Assembly (NCBI GenBank): GCA_023419315.1
Contig: JAEZYE010000008.1
Location: forward strand, 1 to 41,669
Source: Pseudomonadota bacterium
Lineage (GTDB): Bacteria; Pseudomonadota; Gammaproteobacteria; Xanthomonadales; Xanthomonadaceae
Length of the DNA: 41,669 bases
Reading direction: 5' to 3'
Below the pieces are notes generated by a model. It was not told the origin of the DNA. It did no database searches and saw nothing but the letters and a program-made list of their open reading frames with translations. Position 1 is the stretch's first letter. Each line of letters starts with the position of its first letter. A program made the position numbers and the translations under genes. This document shows, in pieces, positions 6,825 to 15,727 of this stretch.

Positions 6825-7696
6825 GCGTCGCGCTGGAACGACTGCGCAGCCTGCGCCGGCAGAGCGGAACGGAACCGGCAACGCCGTCTGCACCCGCATT
6901 GCCGGTGAAACCGGCCCCGGGCGATACGGTCCACGCATTGCGCCGCATGCTCGGCGTGCGCGGGCGTGCGGTGCCGCTGCCGCGCATCACGCCCTCGAAG
7001 CAGCGCGATCTGCCTGGCCGTGTCATCGCCGATGGCCTGCACCTGATCGAACGCGTGCTGCCGTGGGACGCCATGCCTGAAGCGATCGATGGCCGCTTCG
7101 CTCGCGAGGTCGATCTGGCTACGGCCGATCTGCTGTTCTTCGATACCGAAACCACCGGGCTGGCCGGCGGCACCGGCACGCGCGCTTTCATGATCGGGGC
7201 CTCGGATTTCGTGCCGGAAGGCTTGCGCGTGCGGCAGTTGCTCATCGCCCATCTGTCAGCCGAGCGCGACATGCTGGAAACCTTCCGCGGCTGGCTGCAA
7301 CCACGCACGCGGCTGGTGAGCTACAACGGCCGCTGCTATGACGCGCCGCTGCTGGGCACGCGCTACCGGCTTTCGCGCAAGGCCAATGCGCTGGAGGGAT
7401 TGGCCCACCTGGATCTGCTGTATCCCACGCGCCGACGCTATCGCGGGGTGTGGGAAAACTGCCGGCTGGCAACGATCGAACGCAACGCGCTGTCGATCGT
7501 GCGCGAGGATGATCTGCCGGGTTCGGAAGCCCCTGCGGCGTGGCTGCAGTTCCTGCGCGGCGGCTCTTCGGCACTGCTCAAGCGGGTGGTGGCGCACAAC
7601 TTCCAGGACGTGGTCACGCTGGCCCGGCTGATGACGCACCTGTCGGACAAGACCGCCGAAGAAGCCCGCCAGGCCGTGCTTTCCGACGTCAATTAA
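6821..7696 (+). CDS. mrfB: MrfB/YprB-type DnaQ-fold exonuclease (291 aa)
   Basis: This RNase H-like (DnaQ-fold) nuclease belongs to the YprB/MrfB family. The acidic catalytic residues are visible: D108 and E110 in LLFFDTETTGL, D174 in YNGRCYDAPLL, and D263 in HNFQDVVTLARL, where an H-x3-D arrangement is typical of the DEDDh class. The N-terminal 60 residues are Pro/Arg-rich and probably flexible. It overlaps mrfA by the four bases ATGA. In Bacillus the partner protein MrfA unwinds DNA and MrfB degrades it in an excision pathway independent of UvrABC. That the pair does the same here is inference. Confidence 0.85.
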   Translation: MSVALERLRSLRRQSGTEPATPSAPALPVKPAPGDTVHALRRMLGVRGRAVPLPRITPSKQRDLPGRVIADGLHLIERVLPWDAMPEAIDGRFAREVDLATADLLFFDTETTGLAGGTGTRAFMIGASDFVPEGLRVRQLLIAHLSAERDMLETFRGWLQPRTRLVSYNGRCYDAPLLGTRYRLSRKANALEGLAHLDLLYPTRRRYRGVWENCRLATIERNALSIVREDDLPGSEAPAAWLQFLRGGSSALLKRVVAHNFQDVVTLARLMTHLSDKTAEEARQAVLSDVN

Positions 7697-7867
7697 TTGA
7701 CGAGACGGGGTTCCGCGGCGGGCGGTGCAGGGCGTTGTGTGAAGCCTTCCGCAGTATCGAACGAAGGCACTTCAGGAATGTCATGACGCGGCCGACATGT
7801 TGATAGATTTCCCACGCGCGCAGGGACTGCCGCGTGTTCCGTATCAACTGTTTCCAGGGGAAGTGTC

Positions 7868-8983
7868 TTGCGCATCCTGTATGTCGGCGACAACGCCGTT
7901 CTGCCCGCCGATCTGTCCGACTACATCGGCGACATGGGCGATGAGTGGAAGGTGGAGTTCGCCGCCGATGGCAACGCCGCCATCTTCGCGGTCGCCAATT
8001 CGCCGGTGGACGTCATCATCACCGCACCGCAGCTGCCCGACATGCCGCCGGCCACGCTGCTCGGCCAGGTGCGCACGCTGCGCCCGGAAACCATCCGCAT
8101 CGCGCTGATCGAAAGCGCCGAGGGCGGCGGTGCGCCGCCGATCAAGCTGATCGGCGTGGCGCACCGGTTCCTGCCGCTGCCGCTGGCCTCGGAAACCGTG
8201 CTGGAAGCGATCCACAGCCTGGAAGAACTGCGCGACCTGCTCGACAGCCCGCGCCTGCGCCGCGTAATCGGCAAGGTCGAACACCTGCCGTCGCCGCCGC
8301 ATCTGTATTTCGCGCTGACGCGTGCGCTGGAAGAAGACGACGGCACCAGCACCGACATCGCCAAGATCGTGGCCGGCGATCCGGCCATCACCGCCAAGGT
8401 GTTGCAGCTGTGCAACTCGGCGTACTTCTCCAACGGCCGCACGCTCACCGATCTGCGCGCGGCGGTGACGCGCCTGGGCCTGGCGACGCTGCGTGATCTG
8501 GTGCTGGCGAGCGAAGTGTTCTCGATCAAGACCGAGAGCAGCGTCGATCGCGCCGCACTCCAGCATCGCGCGTTGATGGCGTCGCGACTGGCGGCGCGCA
8601 TCCTGCCGCATTCCAGCGCCGAACTCGGCGCCACCGCGGCATTGCTCGCGGACATCGGCCTGCTGCTGCCGGGCGTGCGTGACGAACGCGAACCGATGGA
8701 CGAAGACGATGATCGTCCGGGGCATACCGAAGCGGGCGCGTACCTGCTGGGCCTGTGGGGCCTGCCGATGCCGATCGTCGAGGCCGTGGCGTTCCACCGC
8801 CAGCCGCAGCGTTCCAGCCTGCGCAGCTTCTGGGTGCCGGGCGCGGTGCACGTGGCGGGCGCGCTGGTCGGCAACGAGCCGGTGGACGAAAGCTACCTGC
8901 AATCGCTGGGCGTGCTGCACCAGTTGCAGGCATGGCGCGAAATGGCCGACACGATGGTGGAACGCGTCGCCAGCGCCGCCTGA
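7868..8983 (+). CDS. HDOD protein with a pseudo-receiver domain (371 aa)
   Basis: Residues 1 to about 115 have receiver-domain spacing (MRILYVGDN at the start, then VDVIITAPQLPDMP). However, the position of the phospho-acceptor Asp is Ala 53 and the acidic pair at the N-terminus is reduced to one Asp, so ordinary phosphorylation is unlikely. Residues about 125-330 form an HDOD domain (LPSPPHLYFALTRAL, DPAITAKVLQLCNSAYF, GLATLRDLVLAS). HDOD proteins lack HD phosphodiesterase catalysis and act as signalling scaffolds, often near chemotaxis and c-di-GMP genes. The start is TTG with AGGGGA 6-7 nt upstream. Confidence 0.82.
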   Translation: MRILYVGDNAVLPADLSDYIGDMGDEWKVEFAADGNAAIFAVANSPVDVIITAPQLPDMPPATLLGQVRTLRPETIRIALIESAEGGGAPPIKLIGVAHRFLPLPLASETVLEAIHSLEELRDLLDSPRLRRVIGKVEHLPSPPHLYFALTRALEEDDGTSTDIAKIVAGDPAITAKVLQLCNSAYFSNGRTLTDLRAAVTRLGLATLRDLVLASEVFSIKTESSVDRAALQHRALMASRLAARILPHSSAELGATAALLADIGLLLPGVRDEREPMDEDDDRPGHTEAGAYLLGLWGLPMPIVEAVAFHRQPQRSSLRSFWVPGAVHVAGALVGNEPVDESYLQSLGVLHQLQAWREMADTMVERVASAA

Positions 8984-9006
8984 GTCGCCGTTCCGTTCGA
9001 AAAGAA

Positions 9007-9039
9007 AGCCGCTGCATCCTCGATGCGGCGGCTTTTTTC
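9007..9039 (+). terminator. terminator after the HDOD gene
   Basis: A 13-bp stem (9007-9019 with 9023-9035, one G-T pair), a 3-nt loop and a six-T run lie 24 nt after the stop. It sits between convergent genes. Confidence 0.85.
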
Positions 9040-9060
9040 ATGCGGGGCTGAGAACCGCGT

Positions 9061-9504
9061 TCACCACGTCCAATGAAACATCAGCTTCGCCAGCAGCACG
9101 ATGCCGATCATGTGGCAGAACAGGCTGAGGTGGATGCGTCGCGACACGGTGTTGACCAGGCGGCCGCGCCGCCGCAGCCACATGGCGGTGAGGAAGTGGC
9201 CGAACACGCTGATCGCCAGCGCGATCTTCAGCGCCAGCAGCAGACCGAAACCATTGTGTGTCGGCTGCGCGAGCAGCGGTCGATAGTGCCAGGCCATGAT
9301 CGCGCCGCTGAGGTACAGCACGGCGAGCACCCATGGCATCAGCTGGCGCGCGCGCTGGCCGATGGCGACTTCGATCTGATGCATCACGTTGCGCGGAAGG
9401 CGCTTGCGGATGCTTTCCAGGAACAGCACTTCGAAGAACACCGTGCCGATGAACAGCAGCGCGGCGAATAGATGCAGGATGTGGGGCAGGGCGTAGCGGA
9501 GCAT
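9061..9504 (-). CDS. CopD-like four-TM membrane protein (147 aa)
   Basis: The four hydrophobic segments (residues about 5-28, 49-68, 84-106 and 118-144) contain conserved-looking His residues: HILHLF near the start, HLSLFCHM near the end, and a GHF in the third helix. This resembles the CopD copper-resistance/transport domain family of inner-membrane proteins. The frame is open upstream to 9576, but the ATG at 9504 begins just before the first helix, as expected for the family. It follows flgL on the same strand after 98 nt. It has no obvious flagellar role and may simply be the neighbour of the flagellar cluster. Confidence 0.55.
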   Translation of the reverse strand: MLRYALPHILHLFAALLFIGTVFFEVLFLESIRKRLPRNVMHQIEVAIGQRARQLMPWVLAVLYLSGAIMAWHYRPLLAQPTHNGFGLLLALKIALAISVFGHFLTAMWLRRRGRLVNTVSRRIHLSLFCHMIGIVLLAKLMFHWTW

Positions 9505-9602
9505 GGCGTGATCCGGCGTGGAGCCGACGCCCTCATCATGGGCCGGTGCGGCCCATCGCCCCCTGATCCAGGTCAAGCGCGATGGAGGGCGCGGCCCGCG
9601 CG

Positions 9603-10805
9603 TCAGCCCATCATCTTGAACAGCGACAGCTGCTGCATCTGCATGAACACGTTCTGCGCCGCCTGCAGCGCGGTGTTCTCCAGGTTGTAGCGGCCGATGG
9701 CTTCGGCCCAGTCGAGATCGCGCAGGCCCGACAGCGAATCCTTGAGCGTGATCGTGTTGGCCTCCCGCAGTTCGGCCGCGTTGTCGATGGCCATGAGTTG
9801 GGCGCCGCCGCTGGCGCGCGCATCGATCATGTGTTCCTGCGCGCCGGCGACATCGCGCAATGCCGTCTGCAACTGGTTCTGCATCGACGCGCGCTGCGCG
9901 TCAGTGGTCGGATTGGTGGCGAGCGCGCCGATCAGGTTCTGCAGCGTGCCGAAGATGTCGCGCGTGGTCGACGGCCCAAGCGTGAACGCGTCGCCGGTGT
10001 TCGGTTGGCCTTCCAGCTTCACCTGGACGCCACCGAAGGCGATGCTCTGGCCTTTGACGTACGTGCCGGTGGTGACCGCGACGCCGCCGCCATCGAACAC
10101 GGTGTAGGCATTGGGTCCGGTGAACTCGATGCGGTACTGGCCGCCGTTGTAGGCGGTGGAATCGGTGACGCTGAAATCCATCAGCAGGCCGGTGCCGCTA
10201 TTGCCCGCCGCGGCCGCGCCATCGATGCGGCCGTCGCCGGTGCGCAGGCGCAGGAAGATCTCGCTGCCGGGCAACGTATCGCTGACGAACGTGTCCGGCG
10301 CGATCTCGACCTGGCGTTGGGTCTGGTCGCCGCTGTAGAGCACGCTGCCGTTGGTGATCGCGAACGGCGGGCTGCCGTCGGCGGTGCCGCCGAACAGGTA
10401 GCGCCCGGTGCCGTCGGTGCTGTTGGCCAGATCCAGCAGGCCCTGGTAGATCGCTTTCAGTTCGCTGCTGATCGCCTGCCGGCTGTCATCGCCGAGGGCG
10501 GCATTGTTGGCCTGCAAGGTCAGCTCGTGCACGCGCGCCATCGCATCGCCGACCTGGGTCAACGCGTTCTCCTGCAGGCCGAGGCGGTTCTTGACGTTGC
10601 CTGCGTTGGCGGCGAAGCGTTCGAGTTCGGCCAGCGTGCGATCCAGGCCGACGGCGTTGCCGGCGGCGACGGGATCGTCCTTGGCGGTGATCAGTTTCTG
10701 CCCGGTCGCCAACTGCTGTTGCGTGTGCGCCAGCTTGGCCTGCTTGGCCAGCATCGTGCTGATCGACTGCTGGTACATCATGCCGGTGGAGATGCGGTAG
10801 TTCAT
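9603..10805 (-). CDS. flgL: FlgL, hook-filament junction protein (400 aa)
   Basis: The N-terminus (MNYRISTGMMYQQS, then LATGQKLITAKDDPVAAGNA) has the flagellin-like D0/D1 coiled region. The C-terminus (LRDLDWAEAIGRYNLENTAL, ending MQQLSLFKMMG) matches the FlgL signature. FlgL (HAP3) sits between FlgK and the filament and is exported unfolded by the flagellar type III system with help from FlgN. The gene is last in the flgG-to-flgL run, 11 nt after flgK. The central domain (about 130-280) is the variable D2 part. Confidence 0.95.
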   Translation of the reverse strand: MNYRISTGMMYQQSISTMLAKQAKLAHTQQQLATGQKLITAKDDPVAAGNAVGLDRTLAELERFAANAGNVKNRLGLQENALTQVGDAMARVHELTLQANNAALGDDSRQAISSELKAIYQGLLDLANSTDGTGRYLFGGTADGSPPFAITNGSVLYSGDQTQRQVEIAPDTFVSDTLPGSEIFLRLRTGDGRIDGAAAAGNSGTGLLMDFSVTDSTAYNGGQYRIEFTGPNAYTVFDGGGVAVTTGTYVKGQSIAFGGVQVKLEGQPNTGDAFTLGPSTTRDIFGTLQNLIGALATNPTTDAQRASMQNQLQTALRDVAGAQEHMIDARASGGAQLMAIDNAAELREANTITLKDSLSGLRDLDWAEAIGRYNLENTALQAAQNVFMQMQQLSLFKMMG

Positions 10806-10816
10806 CGGCGTGGTCC

Positions 10817-12700
10817 TCAGCGGCGCGTGGCGGCGAGCAGGGATTGGAACAGCGTGTCGGCGGTGGAGATGATCTGCGCGGCGGCCTGGTAGGCCTGTTG
10901 CAGTCGCATCAGGTCGGCGGCTTCCTCATCGAGGTTGACGCCGGAAATGCTGTCGCGCGCGGCCTGCGCCTGATCCTGGATGACCTGCTGGGCTTCGGCC
11001 GAATAGTCCGCCTGGCGCGCGGCCGAGCCGACCGTCGTGGTCAGGCCGCTGATGGCGCCGTTGAGCGTGAGCGTGCCGCTGTTGAGCGCGCGCGCATCGT
11101 CCAGGTTCGCAAGGTGCCTGGCGTTGCCGTTGTCGCTGGAGTTCGCGCCGGTGGGGCCGACGGTGAAGGCGTCACCGCCCGCGGGTGCGCCATCCAGCGT
11201 CACGCTCCAGCCGTTGTAGGTGATGGTCTGGCCCGGCGTATACGCGAACGGCCCGGTGCCGTCGATCGTGTACTGGTTGGCGTCGATGAATTCGATGCTC
11301 GCCGGCGTCAGCAGGTTGGCGTTCGCCGCATTGGTGACGGTGACCGCGCCGAGCTTGCCGGTGCCGGTATTGGCGAGATCGGCGGCAGCCTTGACCGGCG
11401 TGGCCGCGGCGATGCGCGAGGGATCGCTGATGGCGACCTTCAGCATGCCGGCCGCGCCCGCGGTGGGCTGCAGCAGGAAACGATCATTGGTGGCCGGCGT
11501 GCCGCTGCTCATCACCAGCGCGACGCCGTTGACCATCAGCGGATCGGCGGCGGTGCCGGTGCCGGTCGTCGCGATTGGCGCACCGGTGTCGGGATTGGAG
11601 GCGATCCAGTTGGTCCCGTCGAAGCGCAGCTGCACGTTGTCGCCGCTGAGCCTGGACAGATCGCCGACGGTGGCCGTCCACGCGGCATTGCCGGTGTTGC
11701 CGACGTGCTTGGAGATCTGCGGCTGCGGTTCGGTGAAGAAGTCCGCACCCATCTGGCCGTAGAGATCCATGCCGGCGGCGTGGCCGGCATTGAAGGTTTC
11801 CGCCAGCGAGGTGGCGATGCGGCCGAGTTCCGCGCTCGTGGGGTCCAGCACCGTGGCGCGGAACTCCATCAGGCCGCCGATCTGGCCGCCCATCGCGCGC
11901 TTGTCCAGGCTGACGCGCTGGCCGTTGGTCTCCAGCGCGACCTGCAGGCGCTCCGGACGATACGGATCGGCCACCGTCACCAGCGAACTGGCGGTGGCGC
12001 CGACGACGAGCGGCTGCCCGCCCGCGGTGAACACATTGATCTGGCCGCCGTCCTGCGTCACCGCGGTGCCGCCGGTGTAGCCGATCAGCTGGCTGATCAG
12101 TTGATCGCGGCGATCCAGCAGATCGCCCGAGGCGGCGGACACGTTGCTGCCGATACGGCCGTTGAGGGCGGCGATTTCCTTGGTCAGCCGGTTGACTTCG
12201 CCGACGCCGGACGTGAGGCCGTTGTTGACCTCGTTGTCCAGCTTGTCGATCTGCTGATCGATCTGGTTGAAGCGGGTCACCAGCGCATTGGCCTGCGCCA
12301 GCATGCTCTGGCGATCCGCCGCGCCGGAGGCGGCCGACGACAGCGCGCTGACCGAATCGAAAAAGCTCGACCACGGCGCGGCGATGCCGGTGGATTTCTC
12401 GGAGAACAATGTGTCCAGCCGGTTGGAAAGCACCGACAGCTGCTGCAGGCGATTCAGTTCGCCGGTGCTGTCGAGCAGTCGCCCGGTCGCCAGCGAATCG
12501 GCCATGCGGTGCACATCGACGATGTTGACGCCGTTGCCCTGGTAGCCGTAGCCGTAATAGGTGCCGTCACGCGCGGCGAACTCGGTGCGCTGGCGCGAAT
12601 AGCCCGGCGTATTGATGTTGGCGACGTTGTGGCTGACCGTGGAGAGCGCGCGCTGGAAGGCGATGAGCGCGCTGCTGCCGGTGGCGAGTAGGTTGGACAT
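10817..12700 (-). CDS. flgK: FlgK, hook-associated protein 1 (627 aa)
   Basis: The N-terminal flagellar rod motif (GSSALIAFQRALSTVSHNVANINTPGYSRQ) and the C-terminal coil (ISGVNLDEEAADLMRLQQAY and ISTADTLFQSLLAATRR) identify FlgK. The length is at the upper end for the family, because of an Ala/Thr/Gly-rich central region (about 330-520). FlgK forms the first junction layer on the hook and is a FlgN client. It lies 24 nt after flgJ and 11 nt before flgL. Confidence 0.95.
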   Translation of the reverse strand: MSNLLATGSSALIAFQRALSTVSHNVANINTPGYSRQRTEFAARDGTYYGYGYQGNGVNIVDVHRMADSLATGRLLDSTGELNRLQQLSVLSNRLDTLFSEKSTGIAAPWSSFFDSVSALSSAASGAADRQSMLAQANALVTRFNQIDQQIDKLDNEVNNGLTSGVGEVNRLTKEIAALNGRIGSNVSAASGDLLDRRDQLISQLIGYTGGTAVTQDGGQINVFTAGGQPLVVGATASSLVTVADPYRPERLQVALETNGQRVSLDKRAMGGQIGGLMEFRATVLDPTSAELGRIATSLAETFNAGHAAGMDLYGQMGADFFTEPQPQISKHVGNTGNAAWTATVGDLSRLSGDNVQLRFDGTNWIASNPDTGAPIATTGTGTAADPLMVNGVALVMSSGTPATNDRFLLQPTAGAAGMLKVAISDPSRIAAATPVKAAADLANTGTGKLGAVTVTNAANANLLTPASIEFIDANQYTIDGTGPFAYTPGQTITYNGWSVTLDGAPAGGDAFTVGPTGANSSDNGNARHLANLDDARALNSGTLTLNGAISGLTTTVGSAARQADYSAEAQQVIQDQAQAARDSISGVNLDEEAADLMRLQQAYQAAAQIISTADTLFQSLLAATRR

Positions 12701-12724
12701 GGTGGCTCGGATTCCTCCCGTGAA

Positions 12725-13807
12725 TCAGCGCTGCAGGCGGTGTGCGATGGCGTCGCCGACCGCATGGCCGATGGCGCCGCCAATGCGGCCCGCCACCGGA
12801 CCGGCGACGGCGGTGCCGACGGCCGACAGCACCTTGTCCAGCGTCGGGCCGTTGGCGATCGAAGCAATCTTCCGCGCGTATGACGGATCGGTGGCGTAGC
12901 CGGCGCGTTGCAGGCCGCTGGCGAAGCCGTGGATGTCGCGACCGGCCGCCAGCGCCTGCTGGTAGCGCGGATTGCTCTTCAACAGGCGCACGTAGTCGGC
13001 GAAGCTCTCGGCGGGCGAGGCGTACGCGCGGAATTCGGCGGTCTCGTTCTGGCGCACGCCGTTGCGGTATTCATGAGTGCCGGTGGTGGCGCGTTCGCCC
13101 TTCCAGCCGGTGGCCTTGATGCCGAACAGGTTGTGCGCGCTGCCGCCATCGTTGCGCTGGATCACGCGCTTGCCCCAGCCGGTTTCCAGTGCGGCCTGCG
13201 CGACCAGTGCACGCGGATCCACGCCCAGTTCCTTCGCGGCGTTCTGCGCGTGCTGCCAGATCTCGGCGACGAAGCGTTCCGGCGTGTTCTTCGCGTACTG
13301 CGACGCATCGGCGCTGGCGACGGTTTCCACTTCATCGCAGGCGCTCTGCGCATCGGGCGCGGTGAGCATGTTCCAGTCGATGCCGGCCAGCGGATCGGTG
13401 GACGCGGCGGCCGGCGACGACGCACTTTCGCCGACGCGTCCGGCAATGACATCGAGCATCTGCGACGCGCCCGCCGGCATCAGCTTGCGGTATTGCGACA
13501 GGGCGGTGTTGAGCGGCACGCCGGACGTACCGGCATCGGTCGCGCCGAGCTGGCGCGCGATCATCGGCGCCAGTCCCAGCCCGCGGCCCTGGCTCATCGC
13601 CGTCGCCATCTGCTGGTCGTACATGTCGCGGAACATCTGGTTTTCGCCCGGGAACAGCGAATCACCGAAGCTCGCCTCGCGCATGCACTTGATCAGCATC
13701 TGCGCGAACTGTCCTTCCAGCTTGCGCGCGACTTCATGGATGCGCGCGTTGTCCTTGCCCGCATCGGGCGTCGGATTCAGCGGCAGCGCGGGCTGGAGGA
13801 TGTTCAT
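12725..13807 (-). CDS. flgJ: FlgJ, rod-cap protein with muramidase domain (360 aa)
   Basis: Residues about 20-95 are the rod-cap domain (EGQFAQMLIKCMREASFGDS, ENQMFRDMYDQQ). Residues about 175-320 form a glucosaminidase-type peptidoglycan hydrolase domain with the catalytic Glu 208 in AALETGWG, followed by NLFGIKATGWKG and FADYVRLLKSNPRY. The two-domain form opens the peptidoglycan for rod growth. The last 35 residues are an Ala/Gly-rich tail (VAGPVAGRIGGAIGHAVGDA), an addition not seen in enterobacterial FlgJ. The ATG overlaps the flgI stop by one base (TGATG), which suggests coupled translation. Confidence 0.93.
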   Translation of the reverse strand: MNILQPALPLNPTPDAGKDNARIHEVARKLEGQFAQMLIKCMREASFGDSLFPGENQMFRDMYDQQMATAMSQGRGLGLAPMIARQLGATDAGTSGVPLNTALSQYRKLMPAGASQMLDVIAGRVGESASSPAAASTDPLAGIDWNMLTAPDAQSACDEVETVASADASQYAKNTPERFVAEIWQHAQNAAKELGVDPRALVAQAALETGWGKRVIQRNDGGSAHNLFGIKATGWKGERATTGTHEYRNGVRQNETAEFRAYASPAESFADYVRLLKSNPRYQQALAAGRDIHGFASGLQRAGYATDPSYARKIASIANGPTLDKVLSAVGTAVAGPVAGRIGGAIGHAVGDAIAHRLQR

Positions 13808-15009
13808 CAGATGATTTCCAGTTCGGCGCGCAGTGCGCCGGCCTGGCGCAGCGCTTCGAGGATGGCGATCAGATCGCCGGGCGCGGCGCCGACTTCGTTC
13901 ACCGCGCGGACGATTTCATCCAGCGACGTGCCGCCTTCGAACTTGAACATGCGGTTGCCTTCGGCGTTGATCGATACCGACGACTGCGGCGTGACCACGG
14001 TCTGGCCGCCGCGGTTGAAACTGTTGGGCTGGCTGACGTTCGCCGATTCGGTGATGGTCACCGTCAGCGAGCCGTGGGTCACCGCGGCCGGCATCACCTG
14101 CACGTTGGAGCCAATCACGACCGTGCCGGTGCGCGCGTTGACGATGACCTTGGCGGCGGCGCTGCCGGGCGTCAGTTCCAGGTTTTCGACCTGGGCGAGG
14201 AAGGCCACGCGGCTGGCGATGTCCTGCGGCGAACGCACGACGACGGTGACCGCATCGACGGCCGCCGCGCTGCCGGCGCCGAAGCGCGCCTGCAAGGCGT
14301 CGACCATGCGCGAGACGGTGGTGAAATCGGCCTGGTGCAGGTTCAGCGTGATGTTGCCGCCGGCATCCTCGCCGATGGCGTTCGGAATCGCGCGCTCGAC
14401 GATCGCTCCGTTGGGAATGCGGCCGACGCTCGGCACGTTGACCGAAATTTTCGAACCGTCGCGGCCCTGTGCGCCGAAACCGCCGACCACCAGATTGCCC
14501 TGTGCAATCGCGTAGACCTCGCCGTCGGCGCCGCGCAGCGGCGCCATCAGCAGGCTGCCGCCGCGCAGCGAGGTGGCATTGCCGATCGAGGACACGGTGA
14601 TGTCGATCGGCTGGCCGGGCTTGGCGAAGGCGGGCAGTTCCGCGTGGATCGCCACGGCAGCGACGTTCTTCAACTGCGGATTGACGTTCGGCGGCACGTT
14701 GACGCCCAGTTCGCCGAGCAGGTTCTTCAGGCTCTGCACGGTGAAGGGCGCCTGGCTGGTGCGATCACCGGTGCCGTCGAGACCGACGACCAGGCCGTAG
14801 CCGACCAGCGGATTGCTGCGCACGCCGCCGACCTGCGCCAGATCCTTGATGCGCTCGGCGCGTGCGGCGGGAATGACGCTGATCAGCGCCAGCACGATCC
14901 ACGCCAGCATGCCGATGGCCGACAGGGTTTCGCGGCCTTCGCGCAGTTTGGCGCGCTTGTCCGCGCGGGCGTCGTCGTGCGGGTTCGTGCCGGGGTTGGA
15001 GTCGCTCAT
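13807..15009 (-). CDS. flgI: FlgI, flagellar P-ring protein (400 aa)
   Basis: The mature sequence starts ERIKDLAQVGGVRSNPLVGY and runs through SLLMAPLRGADGEVYA, SVGRIPNGAIVERA and MFKFEGGTSLDEIVRAVN, all FlgI hallmarks. FlgI forms the periplasmic P-ring after Sec export. The hydrophobic signal segment (MLAWIVLALISVIPAARA) is preceded in frame by about 33 hydrophilic residues if the ATG at 15009 is used, and by 36 from the GTG at 15018. The internal ATG at 14901 would give a normal-length precursor, but it has no clear ribosome-binding site and no basic n-region. I keep 15009 with reservation. Confidence 0.93.
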   Translation of the reverse strand: MSDSNPGTNPHDDARADKRAKLREGRETLSAIGMLAWIVLALISVIPAARAERIKDLAQVGGVRSNPLVGYGLVVGLDGTGDRTSQAPFTVQSLKNLLGELGVNVPPNVNPQLKNVAAVAIHAELPAFAKPGQPIDITVSSIGNATSLRGGSLLMAPLRGADGEVYAIAQGNLVVGGFGAQGRDGSKISVNVPSVGRIPNGAIVERAIPNAIGEDAGGNITLNLHQADFTTVSRMVDALQARFGAGSAAAVDAVTVVVRSPQDIASRVAFLAQVENLELTPGSAAAKVIVNARTGTVVIGSNVQVMPAAVTHGSLTVTITESANVSQPNSFNRGGQTVVTPQSSVSINAEGNRMFKFEGGTSLDEIVRAVNEVGAAPGDLIAILEALRQAGALRAELEII

Positions 15010-15020
15010 GGCGCGCACCG

Positions 15021-15716
15021 TCAGTTCGGGTAGATCGGTGAATTGAAGAACCGGCCCAGCCAGCCCATCGAATTGGATTGCGCGATGGCGCCGCGACCGC
15101 CGTAGGCGATGCGCGCGTCGGCGACCTTGCTCGAGGAAATGGTGTTGTCCGGATTGATGTCGGCCTGGCGCACGATGCCCTGGATCTGCACCAGTTCATC
15201 GCCCTGGTTCAGGCGCATGTTCTTTTCGCCCTGCACGACCAGGTTGCCGTTCGGCAGGCGCTGGATCACGGTGACGGTCAGGCTGCCCTGCAGGCGGTTG
15301 CTCTGCGCGCTCTTGCCGTTGCCGTTGAAGCCGCGATCACCGTTGACCGAAGCGCTCAGCAGATCGCGGCCGTTGTAGGTCAGCGGCGCGCCGGCGATGT
15401 TCGGCGCGGCGAGCGTGATCTCGCTGGTCTTGTCCACCTGCGTGGTCGCGTTGGTCTGCGCGCTGGTGTTTTCGATCAGGTTGATGGTCAGCAGATCGCC
15501 GACATCACGCGCGCGACGATCACCGTAGAGGTTCAGGCCCGGACCGCTGCGGTAGATGGCGCCGGCGGTGGGCGTGGCGATGGGCGCGCTCACGACCTGC
15601 ACCGGCTGCATCGGCGCATATGGCCGGACGTCGCCGAAGGAACGGCTGCATCCGCCCAGCGCGATGACGGCGCAGGCGAGGGTGGCGATCCGTGCGGTGG
15701 AGTGGAAGCGCTTCAT
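15021..15716 (-). CDS. flgH: FlgH, flagellar L-ring lipoprotein (231 aa)
   Basis: The signal peptide ends in a lipobox (IALGGC), with Cys 23 as the lipidated residue. The conserved FlgH parts follow: LNLYGDRRARDVGDLLTINL, LTVTVIQRLPNGNLVVQGEK, LVQIQGIVRQADI and AYGGRGAI. FlgH forms the outer-membrane L-ring. Of two adjacent ATG codons (15722 and 15716), the second has better spacing to GAGGG (about 8 nt), so I use it. It lies 11 nt after flgG. Confidence 0.94.
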   Translation of the reverse strand: MKRFHSTARIATLACAVIALGGCSRSFGDVRPYAPMQPVQVVSAPIATPTAGAIYRSGPGLNLYGDRRARDVGDLLTINLIENTSAQTNATTQVDKTSEITLAAPNIAGAPLTYNGRDLLSASVNGDRGFNGNGKSAQSNRLQGSLTVTVIQRLPNGNLVVQGEKNMRLNQGDELVQIQGIVRQADINPDNTISSSKVADARIAYGGRGAIAQSNSMGWLGRFFNSPIYPN

Positions 15717-15727
15717 CGTCATGACCC

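Noticed and set aside
4266..6938. An 890-codon open frame on the minus strand opposite mrfA
   Set aside because: It is antisense to a clear helicase gene, is Arg/His/Ala-rich as expected of high-GC shadow frames, and has no domain signature.
7758..7796. A FliA-like site (TCAGGAAT-N11-GCCGACAT) upstream of the HDOD gene
   Set aside because: Both elements have several mismatches, including the GAT of the -10. At this GC content such matches are expected by chance.
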